A DNA stretch of 64,000 bases from Variovorax gracilis (GCF_030317115.1 NZ_JASZYF010000009.1:202882-266881), one strand, 5' to 3'; shown: positions 53,082 to 62,126, counted from the first letter of the stretch. A program made the numbers and translations. Notes: generated by a model from the sequence alone, not told the origin.

Positions 53082-53345
53082 TCAAAGCGTCTCGATGGCA
53101 ATCGCGTGAAGGCCCTGTGCGATGAAAAGTTGCAGCGCATCATACACAAGCCGATGGCGCGCCACGCGGGGCTTGCCGGCGAACAGCGGGGAAGCGATGC
53201 GCACCCTGAAATGCGTGCCGTAGCCCTCGGGACCCGCACCGGCGTGACCGGCATGCGAGGCGCTCTCATCGATCACTTCGAGCACGGTGGGTTGAAGCGC
53301 TTCGCGCAGGCACGCTTCGAGATCCTTGGAGGTCGGAAGGCTCAT
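53082..53345 (-). CDS. BolA-family protein
   Basis: 87 residues. Core BolA fold with LREALQPTVLEVIDESASHAGH, HFRVRIASPLFAGKPRVARHRLVYDALQ and a C-terminal helix. The conserved C-terminal HxxxY-type histidine region (ARHRLVY) is present. BolA proteins pair with monothiol glutaredoxins in Fe-S handling. The ATG overlaps the yciB stop (ATGA), so it is the last tightly coupled gene of the selO unit. Confidence 0.93.
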   Translation of the reverse strand: MSLPTSKDLEACLREALQPTVLEVIDESASHAGHAGAGPEGYGTHFRVRIASPLFAGKPRVARHRLVYDALQLFIAQGLHAIAIETL

Positions 53346-53881
53346 GCCGCTGGCTTGTCCGACTTGAGGTACGGAGAGATGTAGAGGCCCTGCGCGACCA
53401 GGAAGACGATCGGGAACACATAGCCCCACAGCTTGAAGTTGACCCAGGCCTCGGTGCTGAAGTATGCCGCCACGTAGCCGTTGATCACGGCCATGAAAAG
53501 GCAATACGCGATCCACGCCACGTTCAGTCGGCCCCAGATGTTTACCGGCAGTTCCAATTGCGCGCCCAGCAGCATCTTGAGGAAGTTCTTCTTGAACCCC
53601 CACAGCGCCACGGCCAGCGCCAGCGCCATTGCGCCGTAGAGCACCGTCGGCTTCCACTTGATGAAGCGATCGTCGTGTAGCGCCAATGTGAGCGTTCCGA
53701 AAAGCAGGATCAGCACCAGCGTGGCCTTCTGCATCGGCAGCAACTTGCGCTCGGTGAACCAGATGATGGACATCTGGATGACCGTGCCCGCCATCAGCAC
53801 ACCGGTGGCGGTGTAGATGTCATAGAGCTTGAACGCGCCGAAGAACAGGAGGATCGGAAAGAAGTCGAGGATCAGTTTCAT
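53342..53881 (-). CDS. yciB: Septation protein A (YciB/IspZ family)
   Basis: 179 residues: MKLILDFFPILLFFGAFKLYDIYTATGVLMAGTV start, RKLLPMQKATLVLILLFGTLTL, NFLKMLLGAQLELP. Five predicted membrane helices, full family length. Linked to septation and envelope integrity in enterobacteria. It overlaps both neighbours by 4 nt. Confidence 0.95.
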   Translation of the reverse strand: MKLILDFFPILLFFGAFKLYDIYTATGVLMAGTVIQMSIIWFTERKLLPMQKATLVLILLFGTLTLALHDDRFIKWKPTVLYGAMALALAVALWGFKKNFLKMLLGAQLELPVNIWGRLNVAWIAYCLFMAVINGYVAAYFSTEAWVNFKLWGYVFPIVFLVAQGLYISPYLKSDKPAA

Positions 53882-54288
53882 TTTTTCTGGAAATCCAGCG
53901 AAGCCGAGTTCATGCAGTACCGCAGGCCGGTTTCGGTCGGGCCATCGGGAAACACGTGGCCGAGGTGGGCGCCGCAATTGGCGCACACATTTTCGGTGCG
54001 CACCATGCCGTGCGAGCGGTCGACGATGTTGCGGATCGCGCCCGGCACGGCTTCCTGCGAAAAGCTCGGCCATCCACAGCCGGCGTCGAACTTGGTGGCG
54101 GACTCGAACAGCTTGGCGTCACAGCAGATGCAGTGATAGGTGCCGTCATCCCAATGGGCTTCGTACTTGCCGGTGAACGGGCGCTCGGTGGCGGCATGGC
54201 GCGTGACTTCGAAGGCGCCGCGCTCGGCGCCTTTTTCAGCGAGGATGGCTTTCCATTCGGCGTCGGTCTTCTGGATGGGTGAAGTCAT
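53878..54288 (-). CDS. msrB: Peptide-methionine (R)-S-oxide reductase MsrB
   Basis: 136 residues from the ATG at 54288 (MTSPIQKTDAEW). Zinc-binding cysteines in HCICCDAKLF and VCANCGAHLGHVFPDGP; catalytic cysteine in LRYCMNSASLDF. Reduces methionine-R-sulfoxide in proteins. No signal peptide, so cytoplasmic. Overlaps selO and yciB by 4 nt. Confidence 0.96.
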   Translation of the reverse strand: MTSPIQKTDAEWKAILAEKGAERGAFEVTRHAATERPFTGKYEAHWDDGTYHCICCDAKLFESATKFDAGCGWPSFSQEAVPGAIRNIVDRSHGMVRTENVCANCGAHLGHVFPDGPTETGLRYCMNSASLDFQKK

Positions 54289-55766
54289 GATGAGCAACTG
54301 ATTTCGATGGTGGAAGCCCAGTCGGGCGGGAATCCGGCGAAGTCGTCGTGGCCGGGGTGCTCTTCACATGGGGTTTCGAGCAGCGCGAGCAAGGTCGATA
54401 CGCCGGAAAAGTCCTTTTGCTGCGCCGCTTCGATCGCCCGCTGGCCCAGGTGGTTCCGCAGCACGAACTTGGGATTGGTCTTGAGCATCAGGTCTGCCGA
54501 CTGCGCCGCCGGGGTCTGCGCGCGACGGTCCGAAAACGATTGCAGCCAGGTATCGAGGGCAGAGCGATCGATGAAGAGATCGCGCACCGAACCCGGATTG
54601 TCGCCTGCAACGTGTCCGGAGAGGCGGCGCCAGAAGATCGTGTAGTCGACCTTTTCCTGTGCCAGCAGCTTGAGAGCGCCCTCGATCAGTGCACGATCGG
54701 TATCCGCCGTATCGACAAGGCCGAGCTTCGCGCGCATCCGCGCCTCGAATTCGGCGGGAAAGACGGTCTTGTACGACTCCAGCGCCGCGACCGCGACTTC
54801 CTGGTCGCCGATCAGCGGCAGCAGCGCCTGCGCGAGGCAGAAAAGATTCCAGTAGGCGACGTTGGGTTGCTGGTTGTAGGCATAGCGGCCTGCCGTGTCG
54901 CTGTGGTTGCAGATGTGGCGCGGATCGAAGCCGTCCAGGAACTGGAACGGTCCATAGTCGATGGTGAGCCCCAGGATGCTCATGTTGTCGGTATTCATCA
55001 CGCCATGGCAGAAGCCGACCGATTGCCATTGGGCGAGCAGCGCCGCTGTGCGCTCGCTCACCGCTTCCAGCAGCGCGGCATAGACGTTGCCATTGAAGCG
55101 TTCCGTCGTGCGGCAACCGGGGTAGTAGCGGTCGATGACGTAGTCGGCCAAGGCGCGGAGTTCGTCGTCGCGCTGGTTGGCGGCGAAGTGTTCGAAATGG
55201 CCGAAGCGCACGAAGCTCGGCGAAACGCGTGTCACGACCGCGGCGGTTTCGAGTTCCTCGCGGCGCACCCGGGCATCCGAGCCGGTCACGCACAGCGCGC
55301 GGGTGGTCGGGATGCCCAGCGCATGAATCGCCTCGCTGCACAGGAACTCGCGAATGCTCGATCGCAGCACGGCTCGCCCATCGCCCATGCGGGAATAGGG
55401 GGTCAGGCCACTGCCCTTGAGTTGAATCTCCAGCCCCCCAGCCGTTTCACCCAGCAGGATGGCCCGGCCGTCGCCCAGTTGCCCGGCCCAGACGCCGAAC
55501 TGATGGCCGCTGTAGACGCTGGCCAGCGGCCGCGTTCCCGCGATCGCCACGTTGCCCGTGAAAGCCGCCAGCCCCTCGGCGGAATGGAGCCAGGACTCGT
55601 CCAGGCCGAGTTCGCGCGCGACTGCCGAGCTGCGGCCGACCCAGTAGGGTTCGGGCAGCGGGCTGGGGTTGAGTTCGGTGAAGAATTTGGGACCGAGCGC
55701 TGAAAACCCCGGGGCCCAGCGCAGGCCCAGGTCAACGACATCCGCTTCGTCTGCAAGCATGCTCAT
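54285..55766 (-). CDS. selO: SelO/YdiU protein adenylyltransferase
   Basis: 493 residues from the ATG at 55766; ATGs at 55760 and 55853 are alternatives. Pseudokinase-fold AMPylator: SGHQFGVWAGQLGDGRAILLGE, GSGLTPYSRMGDGRAVLRSS, and HGVMNTDNMSILGLTIDYGPF, all active-site regions. It ends in ISCSS: the antepenultimate cysteine is the position held by selenocysteine in eukaryotic SelO. Transfers AMP to Ser/Thr/Tyr of redox proteins. First gene of a selO-msrB-yciB-bolA unit with 4-nt overlaps. Confidence 0.95.
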   Translation of the reverse strand: MSMLADEADVVDLGLRWAPGFSALGPKFFTELNPSPLPEPYWVGRSSAVARELGLDESWLHSAEGLAAFTGNVAIAGTRPLASVYSGHQFGVWAGQLGDGRAILLGETAGGLEIQLKGSGLTPYSRMGDGRAVLRSSIREFLCSEAIHALGIPTTRALCVTGSDARVRREELETAAVVTRVSPSFVRFGHFEHFAANQRDDELRALADYVIDRYYPGCRTTERFNGNVYAALLEAVSERTAALLAQWQSVGFCHGVMNTDNMSILGLTIDYGPFQFLDGFDPRHICNHSDTAGRYAYNQQPNVAYWNLFCLAQALLPLIGDQEVAVAALESYKTVFPAEFEARMRAKLGLVDTADTDRALIEGALKLLAQEKVDYTIFWRRLSGHVAGDNPGSVRDLFIDRSALDTWLQSFSDRRAQTPAAQSADLMLKTNPKFVLRNHLGQRAIEAAQQKDFSGVSTLLALLETPCEEHPGHDDFAGFPPDWASTIEISCSS

Positions 55767-55923
55767 GGGGATGGATTGTCCCGCACGGGCGCCAACCCCG
55801 TCCCGCGCAGGCCAACCGTGGATACCCGACGGTGCACTGCGGGTTTCTGACATTGTGTGACGAACCGAAATTGAGCGAACCTCACGGTCGCTACAGGGCA
55901 ACCGATGGTTACATTGCATTGCC

Positions 55924-55938
55924 CTTCAATACTTGAAG
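55924..55938. promoter_or_regulatory. Palindrome upstream of the acyl-CoA synthetase gene
   Basis: CTTCAA-tac-TTGAAG, 6-bp perfect arms with a 3-bp spacer, 24 bp before the ATG at 55962 and within the divergent region shared with selO. A plausible operator for a repressor such as a TetR-family fatty-acid regulator; none is encoded nearby. Confidence 0.35.
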
Positions 55939-55961
55939 CCCATTTCCACAGGAGTCAATAG

Positions 55962-57605
55962 ATGCTGGGTTTGATGCAGGACCAACCGTTGCTGATCTCG
56001 TCCTTGATCGAGTTCGCCGAATGTCACCACGGCGACGCCGAGATCGTGTCGCGGCGGGTCGAGGGAGACATGCACCGCACGACGTGGCGGCAAATCGCCG
56101 CGCGATCGCGCCAGGTCGCCAATGCGCTCGACGACGAGCAACTTCTGTTCAGCGACCGCATCGCCACCCTGGCCTGGAACGGTTATCGCCATCTCGAGCT
56201 CTATTACGGCGTGAGCGGGTCGGGCCGTGTCCTGCACACCATCAACCCGCGGCTGCATCCCGACCAGATCGCCTGGATCGCGAACCATGCTGAAGACCAG
56301 ATCCTGTGCTTCGACCTGACCTTCCTCCCGCTCGTGCAAGCCGTGCACGCCAGGTGCCCCACGGTCAAGAAATGGATCGCCCTGTGCGATGCCGAGAAAC
56401 TGCCGGCCGACAGCGGCGTGCCCAACCTGGTCAGCTACGAAGCCTGGATGGGCCGGCGCTCCAGCGAGTACCCCTGGCCGAGCTTCGACGAGAACTCTGC
56501 TTCGAGCATGTGCTACACGAGCGGCACCACAGGCAATCCCAAGGCGGCGCTCTACAGCCATCGCTCGACGCTGCTGCACGCCTACGCTGCCGCGCTGCCG
56601 GACGTGATGACGCTGTCGGCCCGCGATTCGGTGCTGCCGGTGGTGCCGATGTTCCACGTCAATGCGTGGGGCATTCCTTACTCGGCCGCGCTGGTCGGCG
56701 CCAAGCTGGTATTTCCCGGTCCAGCGCTCGACGGCAAGTCGGTGTATGACCTGCTCGAATCCGAGAAGGTGACTTTCGCCGCCGGCGTGCCGACCGTCTG
56801 GCAGATGCTGCTGGGCCACCTGCAGGCCAACGGCCTCAAGTTCTCGACGCTCAAGCGCACGGTGATCGGCGGTTCCGCCTGCCCGCCGGCCATGATCAAC
56901 GCTTTCCAGCAGCAGTACGGCGTGGAGGTGCTCCATGCCTGGGGCATGACCGAGATGTCCCCGCTCGGCACGCTCTGCACCCTGAAGAACAAGCACCTCG
57001 AGATGTCGCCGGAGCAGCAGACCGCCATCCGCATGAAGCAGGGGCGCGCGATCTTCGGCGTGGACATGAAGATCGTCGACGGCGACGGCAAGGATCTGCC
57101 CTGGGACGGCAAGGCCTATGGCGACCTGCTGGTCAAGGGCCCCTGGGTGGTCAAGGAATATTTCAAGGGGGAGGGCGGCGACCCGTTGATTCCGGACGAG
57201 CAGGGGCGCGGCTGGTTCCCCACCGGCGACGTCGCCACCATCGATGCCGACGGCTTCCTGCAGATCACCGATCGCAGCAAGGACGTGATCAAGTCCGGCG
57301 GTGAATGGATCAGCTCGATCGACATCGAGAACATCGCGGTGGCGCACCCGGGCGTCGCGATGGCCGCCTGCATTGGCGTTGCGCATCCCAAATGGGACGA
57401 GCGGCCGATCGTGGCGATCGTGAAAAAGCCGGGCGCCGAGGTTTCGCGCGATGAGTTGCTCGCCTTCTATCAGGGCAAGACAGCCAAGTGGCAGATTCCC
57501 GATGACGTGGTGTTCGTCGAGGCGATCCCGATTGGCGCCACCGGCAAGATCCTGAAGACCCGGCTGCGCGAACTGCTGCGCGACTACAAGCTGCCCGGCG
57601 TCTGA
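55962..57605 (+). CDS. Acyl-CoA synthetase (AMP-forming), medium-chain / DmdB-like
   Basis: 547 residues, with AGGAG at 55950-55954. ANL superfamily: P-loop YTSGTTGNPKAALYSHRS, A5 motif HAWGMTEMSPLGT, A8 hinge FPTGDVATIDADGFLQITDRSKDVIKSGGEWIS and the catalytic lysine in PIGATGKILKTRLR. The overall pattern is of AlkK/DmdB-type ligases acting on medium-chain or methylthiopropionate acids. Precise substrate cannot be told. Upstream of, and on the same strand as, the liv genes. Confidence 0.92.
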   Translation: MLGLMQDQPLLISSLIEFAECHHGDAEIVSRRVEGDMHRTTWRQIAARSRQVANALDDEQLLFSDRIATLAWNGYRHLELYYGVSGSGRVLHTINPRLHPDQIAWIANHAEDQILCFDLTFLPLVQAVHARCPTVKKWIALCDAEKLPADSGVPNLVSYEAWMGRRSSEYPWPSFDENSASSMCYTSGTTGNPKAALYSHRSTLLHAYAAALPDVMTLSARDSVLPVVPMFHVNAWGIPYSAALVGAKLVFPGPALDGKSVYDLLESEKVTFAAGVPTVWQMLLGHLQANGLKFSTLKRTVIGGSACPPAMINAFQQQYGVEVLHAWGMTEMSPLGTLCTLKNKHLEMSPEQQTAIRMKQGRAIFGVDMKIVDGDGKDLPWDGKAYGDLLVKGPWVVKEYFKGEGGDPLIPDEQGRGWFPTGDVATIDADGFLQITDRSKDVIKSGGEWISSIDIENIAVAHPGVAMAACIGVAHPKWDERPIVAIVKKPGAEVSRDELLAFYQGKTAKWQIPDDVVFVEAIPIGATGKILKTRLRELLRDYKLPGV

Positions 57606-57726
57606 GCGGCGGGGACTTGATTTCGAGGCGCATCCTACCGGCGGGTAGCACCATCCGGACGCGCTCTGTCGCATGGGTGATAGAAACGGCCCTCGCGGCC
57701 GACTTCTTACGGGCATTCCCTGACGG

Positions 57727-57754
57727 GCGAGGTTCCAAAGGCTTGTAACCTCGC
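57727..57754 (+). promoter_or_regulatory. Inverted repeat in the livK leader region
   Basis: GCGAGGTT (57727-57734), 12-nt spacer, AACCTCGC (57747-57754): perfect 8-bp arms 32 bp before the livK ATG. It could be a hairpin in the leader RNA or a bipartite operator. The 181-bp gap 57606-57786 also holds a weaker hairpin (57635-57648, ctacc/ggtag) and no further gene. Confidence 0.45.
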
Positions 57755-57786
57755 CTCGCACTGACAGCATGACCAGGAGATACGGA

Positions 57787-59025
57787 ATGAAATTCGCTCT
57801 GAAAATCGCAACTGCCGCCGTCCTCGCAGCCACCGCCACCGGCGCTCTGGCTCAAAAGGGTGAAACCGTGAAGATCGCCTGGCTTGACCCGCTGTCGGGC
57901 CTGATGGCCGCGGTCGGAACCAACCAGCTCAAGACCTTCCAGTTCCTGGCCGAGGAGTTCAACAAGAAGAACGCCGCCGGCGTCAAGTTCGAGATCATCG
58001 GCATCGACAACAAGCTCAGCCCACAGGAAACCACGAGCGCGCTGCGCTCGGCACAGGACCAGGGTGCGCGCTACGTCGTGCAGGGCAACGGCTCGGGCGC
58101 CGCACTGGCGATCATCGACGCGCTCGAAAAGAACAACGCACGCAATCCGGGCAAGGAAATGCTGTACGTCAACTACGCTGCAGTCGATCCCGACCTGACC
58201 AACAGCAAGTGCAGCTACTGGCACTTCCGCATGGACGCCGACACCTCCATGAAGATGGAAGCGCTGACGACCTTCATGAAGGACCAGCCCGACGTCAAGA
58301 AGGTCTACCTGATCAACCAGAACTATGCGCACGGCGTGCAGGTCGTGAAGTTCGCCAAGGAGAACCTGGCACGCAAGCGGCCTGACGTGCAGATCGTCGG
58401 CGAGGACCTGCACCCGCTGGCGCAAGTGCGCGACTTCGCGCCGTACGTCGCCAAGATCAAGGCATCGGGTGCTGACACCGTGATCACAGGCAACTGGGGT
58501 TCCGATCTGGCGCTGCTGATCAAGGCCGCCAACGACGCCGGCTTGAACAACGTCAAGTTCTACACCTATTACGGCACCGTGAGCGGCACGCCGACGGCCA
58601 TGGGCGCGGCATCGGCCGGCAAGGTGTATCAGGTCGGTTACGGCCACTACAACATGGGCGGCGATTTCGAGCGCCTGACCGTGGCCTTCAACAAGAAGTT
58701 CAAGGAAGACCTGTATACGTCGGCGGCCTTCACGACGCTACAGATGCTCACCGACGGCTTCGTCAAGGCCAAGTCGACGGACCCGGTCAAGGTGGCCGCG
58801 GCGTTGGAAGGTATGAGGTTCAAGAGCTTCAACGGGGACGTCGAGGTGCGCAAGGCTGACCACCAGCTTCAGCAGGGCCTCTACATCACCAAGTGGGACA
58901 AGGCGGGCGGCAAGTACCCGATCGACTCGGAAGGCACGGGCTACACCTTCGTGCCGGTGAAATACTACGAGCCCTACGTGGCCAGCACGCCCACGACGTG
59001 CGAAATGAAGCGGCCGAGCCCCTGA
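57787..59025 (+). CDS. livK: Branched-chain amino acid/amide ABC transporter substrate-binding protein
   Basis: 412 residues from ATG 57787. Signal KFALKIATAAVLAATATGALAQ. Type-1 periplasmic-binding fold: VKIAWLDPLSGLMAAVGTNQLKTFQFLAEEFNKKN, YVVQGNGSGAALAIIDAL, KVYLINQNYAHGVQVV. Longer than E. coli LivK. Supplies LivHMGF; the ligand may be branched-chain amino acids, amides or other small acids. Confidence 0.93.
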   Translation: MKFALKIATAAVLAATATGALAQKGETVKIAWLDPLSGLMAAVGTNQLKTFQFLAEEFNKKNAAGVKFEIIGIDNKLSPQETTSALRSAQDQGARYVVQGNGSGAALAIIDALEKNNARNPGKEMLYVNYAAVDPDLTNSKCSYWHFRMDADTSMKMEALTTFMKDQPDVKKVYLINQNYAHGVQVVKFAKENLARKRPDVQIVGEDLHPLAQVRDFAPYVAKIKASGADTVITGNWGSDLALLIKAANDAGLNNVKFYTYYGTVSGTPTAMGAASAGKVYQVGYGHYNMGGDFERLTVAFNKKFKEDLYTSAAFTTLQMLTDGFVKAKSTDPVKVAAALEGMRFKSFNGDVEVRKADHQLQQGLYITKWDKAGGKYPIDSEGTGYTFVPVKYYEPYVASTPTTCEMKRPSP

Positions 59026-59050
59026 TTTCCCCGCAGGGGTTGACCGGTCG

Positions 59051-59083
59051 AGGCCCGACTTCAACACTCGGGCCTTTTTCTTT
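59051..59083 (+). terminator. Terminator-like hairpin between livK and livH
   Basis: AGGCCCGA (59051-59058), 9-nt loop, TCGGGCCT (59068-59075), then a T-rich tract to about 59086. A standard-looking rho-independent terminator in the 80-bp gap. It would favour many more copies of livK message than of the downstream livHMGF genes through partial read-through. Confidence 0.85.
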
Positions 59084-59105
59084 TCTTACGTGATCCCAAG
59101 GACCG

Positions 59106-60059
59106 ATGAACGTCGAATTCTTCGTCATCTCGCTGCTCAACGGCGTCAGCTACGGCTTGCTGTTGTTCATGCTGAGCTCTGGCCTGACGCTGATCTTCAG
59201 CATGATGGGTGTGCTCAACTTCGCGCACACCAGCTTCTACATGCTCGGGGCCTACGTGGCCTACACGCTCTCCGGCATCATCGGCTTCTGGCCGGCGCTC
59301 TTCATCGCGCCGTTGCTGGTGGGCGCGCTGGGCGCGGCCTTCGAACGCTACAGCCTGCGGCGCGTGCACAAGTTCGGGCATGTGCCTGAACTGCTGGTGA
59401 CCTTCGGTCTTTCCTACCTGATCCTCGAAGTGGTGCAACTGGTCTGGGGCCGTTCGACGGTGCCCTACGGTTTGCCGAGCCAACTGCAGGGGCCGCTGTT
59501 CACGCTGTACGGCACACAGTTTCCCAAGTCGCGCTCGTTCATCATGCTGGTCGCGCTGCTGATGCTGCTGTCCGTCTGGCTGCTGCTCACGCGCACGCGC
59601 ATCGGCCTCGTAATCCAGGCGGCGCTGAAGCATCCCGAGATGGTCGAGGCGCTGGGCCACAACGTGCCGCGCGTCTTCATGCTGGTGTTCGGCGGCGGCG
59701 CTGCGCTGGCGGGCCTCGCGGGTGTGGTCGGCGGCAATACCTACGTCACGGAGCCGGCCATGGCCGCTTCCGTGGGTTCGATCATCTTCGTGGTCGTTGT
59801 CGTGGGCGGCATGGGCTCGCTCGCGGGCGCCTTCCTGGCGTCGCTGCTGATCGGGATCATCCAGACCTTCGCCGTGGCGATGGACCAATCCATGGCGACC
59901 GGGCTGCGAGCCATCGGCATGGCCGTGAACGAAAGCACCTTCGGCTATCCCTTGCTCAATCTCACGATCTCGCAAGTGGCGCCGATCCTTCCCTACCTGT
60001 TCCTTGTTCTCATCCTGATCTTCAGGCCGAAGGGCTTGCTCGGCACGCGGGAAGACTGA
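59106..60059 (+). CDS. livH: Branched-chain amino acid ABC transporter permease LivH
   Basis: 317 residues. LivH/BraD-type permease with the first-helix pattern FVISLLNGVSYGLLLFMLSSGLTLIFSMMGVLNFAHTSFYMLGAY, typical coupling segment KHPEMVEALGHNVPRVFMLVFGGGAALAGLAG and EPAMAASVGSIIFVVVVVGGMGSLAG. Follows a terminator-like hairpin; 3 nt from livM. Confidence 0.95.
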   Translation: MNVEFFVISLLNGVSYGLLLFMLSSGLTLIFSMMGVLNFAHTSFYMLGAYVAYTLSGIIGFWPALFIAPLLVGALGAAFERYSLRRVHKFGHVPELLVTFGLSYLILEVVQLVWGRSTVPYGLPSQLQGPLFTLYGTQFPKSRSFIMLVALLMLLSVWLLLTRTRIGLVIQAALKHPEMVEALGHNVPRVFMLVFGGGAALAGLAGVVGGNTYVTEPAMAASVGSIIFVVVVVGGMGSLAGAFLASLLIGIIQTFAVAMDQSMATGLRAIGMAVNESTFGYPLLNLTISQVAPILPYLFLVLILIFRPKGLLGTRED

Positions 60060-60062
60060 CAC

Positions 60063-61358
60063 ATGACCACGCAGTACTACCGCTTCAAGCCCTGGAACAT
60101 CGGGCGCTACTTCATCTGGTCGCTGTTCGCGATCGCGCTGATCGTCGCCCCGATGGTCTTCAAGACAAGCCTGGCGCTGACGATGCTCTCGCAGATGGGT
60201 TACCTCATCATCATCTGCCTGAGCTACAACATCCTGCTCGGTCAGGGCGGCATGCTGAGCTTCGGGCATGCGGTCTATACCGGGCTCGGGTCGTTCATCG
60301 CCATCCATGCGATGAACCTCGCGAGCAAGGGCGGCTTGCCGATTCCGCTGGTGTTGATCCCGGTGGTCGGCGGCCTGGCGGGCATGTTCTTCGCCATCCT
60401 CTTTGGCTTCGTCACGACGAAGAAGTCGGGCACCACCTTCGCCATGATCACGCTGGGCATCGGCGAACTCGTGGCCTCCATGGCACTGATGTTCCCCGGC
60501 TTCTTCGGCGGGGAGGGTGGCGTGACCACCGACCGCGTCTACGGCCGTCCGTTCTTCGGCATCACCTTCGGGCCGCAGATCCAGGTCTACTACCTGATCG
60601 CCGTGTACTGCTTCGTGTGCACCGCCTTGATGTATGCCTTTACCGGCACACCGCTCGGCCGCATCCTGAACGCAGTGCGCGACAACCCGGAGCGGGTGGA
60701 GTTCATCGGCTACAACACGCAGCGCGTGCGCTACTTCGCCTTCATCATTGCCGGCTTCTTCGCCGGCGTGGGCGGCGGACTGGCGGCGATCAATTTCGAG
60801 ATCGTCAACGCCGCCGACAGCCTCAACGCGATCCGCTCGGGCGGTTATCTGCTCTTCACCTTCCTGGGGGGCGCGGTATTCTTCTTCGGTCCGATCATCG
60901 GCGCGGTGCTGCTGGTGTTCGCGTCGGTCCTGCTGTCTGAGCTCTCGAAGGCCTGGCAGCTCTACTTCGGGCTGGTGTTCGTGTTCATGGTGATGTTTGC
61001 CCCGGGCGGCATCGCGAGCCTGATCATGATGAACCTGCGCGTGGCGAAGTTCGGCAAGTTCAACCGGCTCTGGAAACTCTATATCGGCTTGCTGCTTGCG
61101 GCTATTCCGGTGGTGGTCGGTGCCGCCGCCCTCATCGAGATGATCTATCACATCCAGCTCAATTCGGCCCTGGGCCCGGAACTCAGGTTCTTCGGCGTGC
61201 CGCTCGACACGTCCGGCTTCGCAAGCTGGGCTGGAGCGGTCATCGTCCTGGCAATGGGACTTGTCGTGCTGGAGGTCGTGCGGCGGCGCTTCGTGCGGGT
61301 CTGGGGGCAAGCGCAGGAAGAGATCGAAGCCGAGATCAAGCGGAGGGAACTGGCATGA
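60063..61358 (+). CDS. livM: Branched-chain amino acid ABC transporter permease LivM
   Basis: 431 residues. LivM-type permease: LGQGGMLSFGHAVYTGLGSF, GVVTK-like GFVTTKKSGTTFAMITLGIGELV, coupling loop RDNPERVEFIGYNTQRVRYFAF, and GGAVFFFGPIIGAVLLVF. It has an extra C-terminal pair of helices and a charged tail (EEIEAEIKRREL), somewhat longer than the family average. Overlaps livG by 4 nt. Confidence 0.95.
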   Translation: MTTQYYRFKPWNIGRYFIWSLFAIALIVAPMVFKTSLALTMLSQMGYLIIICLSYNILLGQGGMLSFGHAVYTGLGSFIAIHAMNLASKGGLPIPLVLIPVVGGLAGMFFAILFGFVTTKKSGTTFAMITLGIGELVASMALMFPGFFGGEGGVTTDRVYGRPFFGITFGPQIQVYYLIAVYCFVCTALMYAFTGTPLGRILNAVRDNPERVEFIGYNTQRVRYFAFIIAGFFAGVGGGLAAINFEIVNAADSLNAIRSGGYLLFTFLGGAVFFFGPIIGAVLLVFASVLLSELSKAWQLYFGLVFVFMVMFAPGGIASLIMMNLRVAKFGKFNRLWKLYIGLLLAAIPVVVGAAALIEMIYHIQLNSALGPELRFFGVPLDTSGFASWAGAVIVLAMGLVVLEVVRRRFVRVWGQAQEEIEAEIKRRELA

Positions 61359-62125
61359 CGCACGCACTCGAACTCAAGGGACTTCGCAAGAATTTCGGCA
61401 AGACCGAAATCATCCGTGGGGTCGACCTGGCGGTCGAGGCGGGCGAGCGCATCGGCATCATCGGGCCCAATGGGGCGGGCAAGTCGACCTTGTTCAACCT
61501 GATCAGCGGGCGGCTCGCGCCCACCAGCGGCGAGGTCCTGCTCAACGGGCATCGCATCGACGGCAAGAAGCCCTTCGAGATCAACCGGATGGGCCTGTCG
61601 CGCAGCTTCCAGATCACGAACATCTTTCCCAAGCTCAGCGTCTTCGAGAACCTGCGCTGCGGCGTGCTGTGGAGCCTGGGTTATCGCTACACCTTCCTGC
61701 GCTTTCTGTCGAACCTCGACGATGCCAATGAGCGCACCGAAGAACTGATCCATCAGGTCGGCCTCGACAAGAAGCGCGATGTCCATGCGGTGAATCTCAC
61801 CTATGCCGAACAGCGCGCGCTGGAAATCGGGGTGACCATTGCAGGCGGCGCCAACGTGATCCTGCTGGACGAGCCGACGGCCGGCATGAGCAAGACCGAG
61901 ACGGCGCACTTCATCGCGCTCATCAAGCAGGTCACCGTCGGCAAGACCCTGCTGACGGTGGAACACGACATGGGTGTGGTGTTCGGCCTCGCCGACAAGA
62001 TCGCGGTGGTGGTCTACGGCGAGGTCATCGCCTTCGACACCCCTGCCGCCGTGCGCGCCAACTCGCGCGTGCAGGAAGCCTATCTCGGCTCGGCCGTTGC
62101 CGACGCACAGGGCGCTGGACACTGA
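61355..62125 (+). CDS. livG: Branched-chain amino acid ABC transporter ATP-binding protein LivG
   Basis: 256 residues. Walker A GPNGAGKST, LivG-type RSFQITNIFPKLSVFENL, signature LTYAEQRALEIGVTIA, Walker B VILLDEPTAGMSKTET and switch His in TVEHDMGVVFGLAD. The signature motif reads LTYAEQ instead of LSYGEQ, a mild variant. One nt before livF. Confidence 0.95.
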   Translation: MTHALELKGLRKNFGKTEIIRGVDLAVEAGERIGIIGPNGAGKSTLFNLISGRLAPTSGEVLLNGHRIDGKKPFEINRMGLSRSFQITNIFPKLSVFENLRCGVLWSLGYRYTFLRFLSNLDDANERTEELIHQVGLDKKRDVHAVNLTYAEQRALEIGVTIAGGANVILLDEPTAGMSKTETAHFIALIKQVTVGKTLLTVEHDMGVVFGLADKIAVVVYGEVIAFDTPAAVRANSRVQEAYLGSAVADAQGAGH

Positions 62126-62126
62126 C

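Noticed and set aside
57606..57786. A riboswitch in the 181-bp livK leader.
   Set aside because: One good inverted repeat and a minor hairpin are present, but no known riboswitch core could be recognised.
59061..61367. A 768-codon minus-strand frame opposite livH and livM.
   Set aside because: It is His/Asp/Glu/Arg-rich because membrane-protein codons read antisense give charged residues. The liv permeases account for the sequence.
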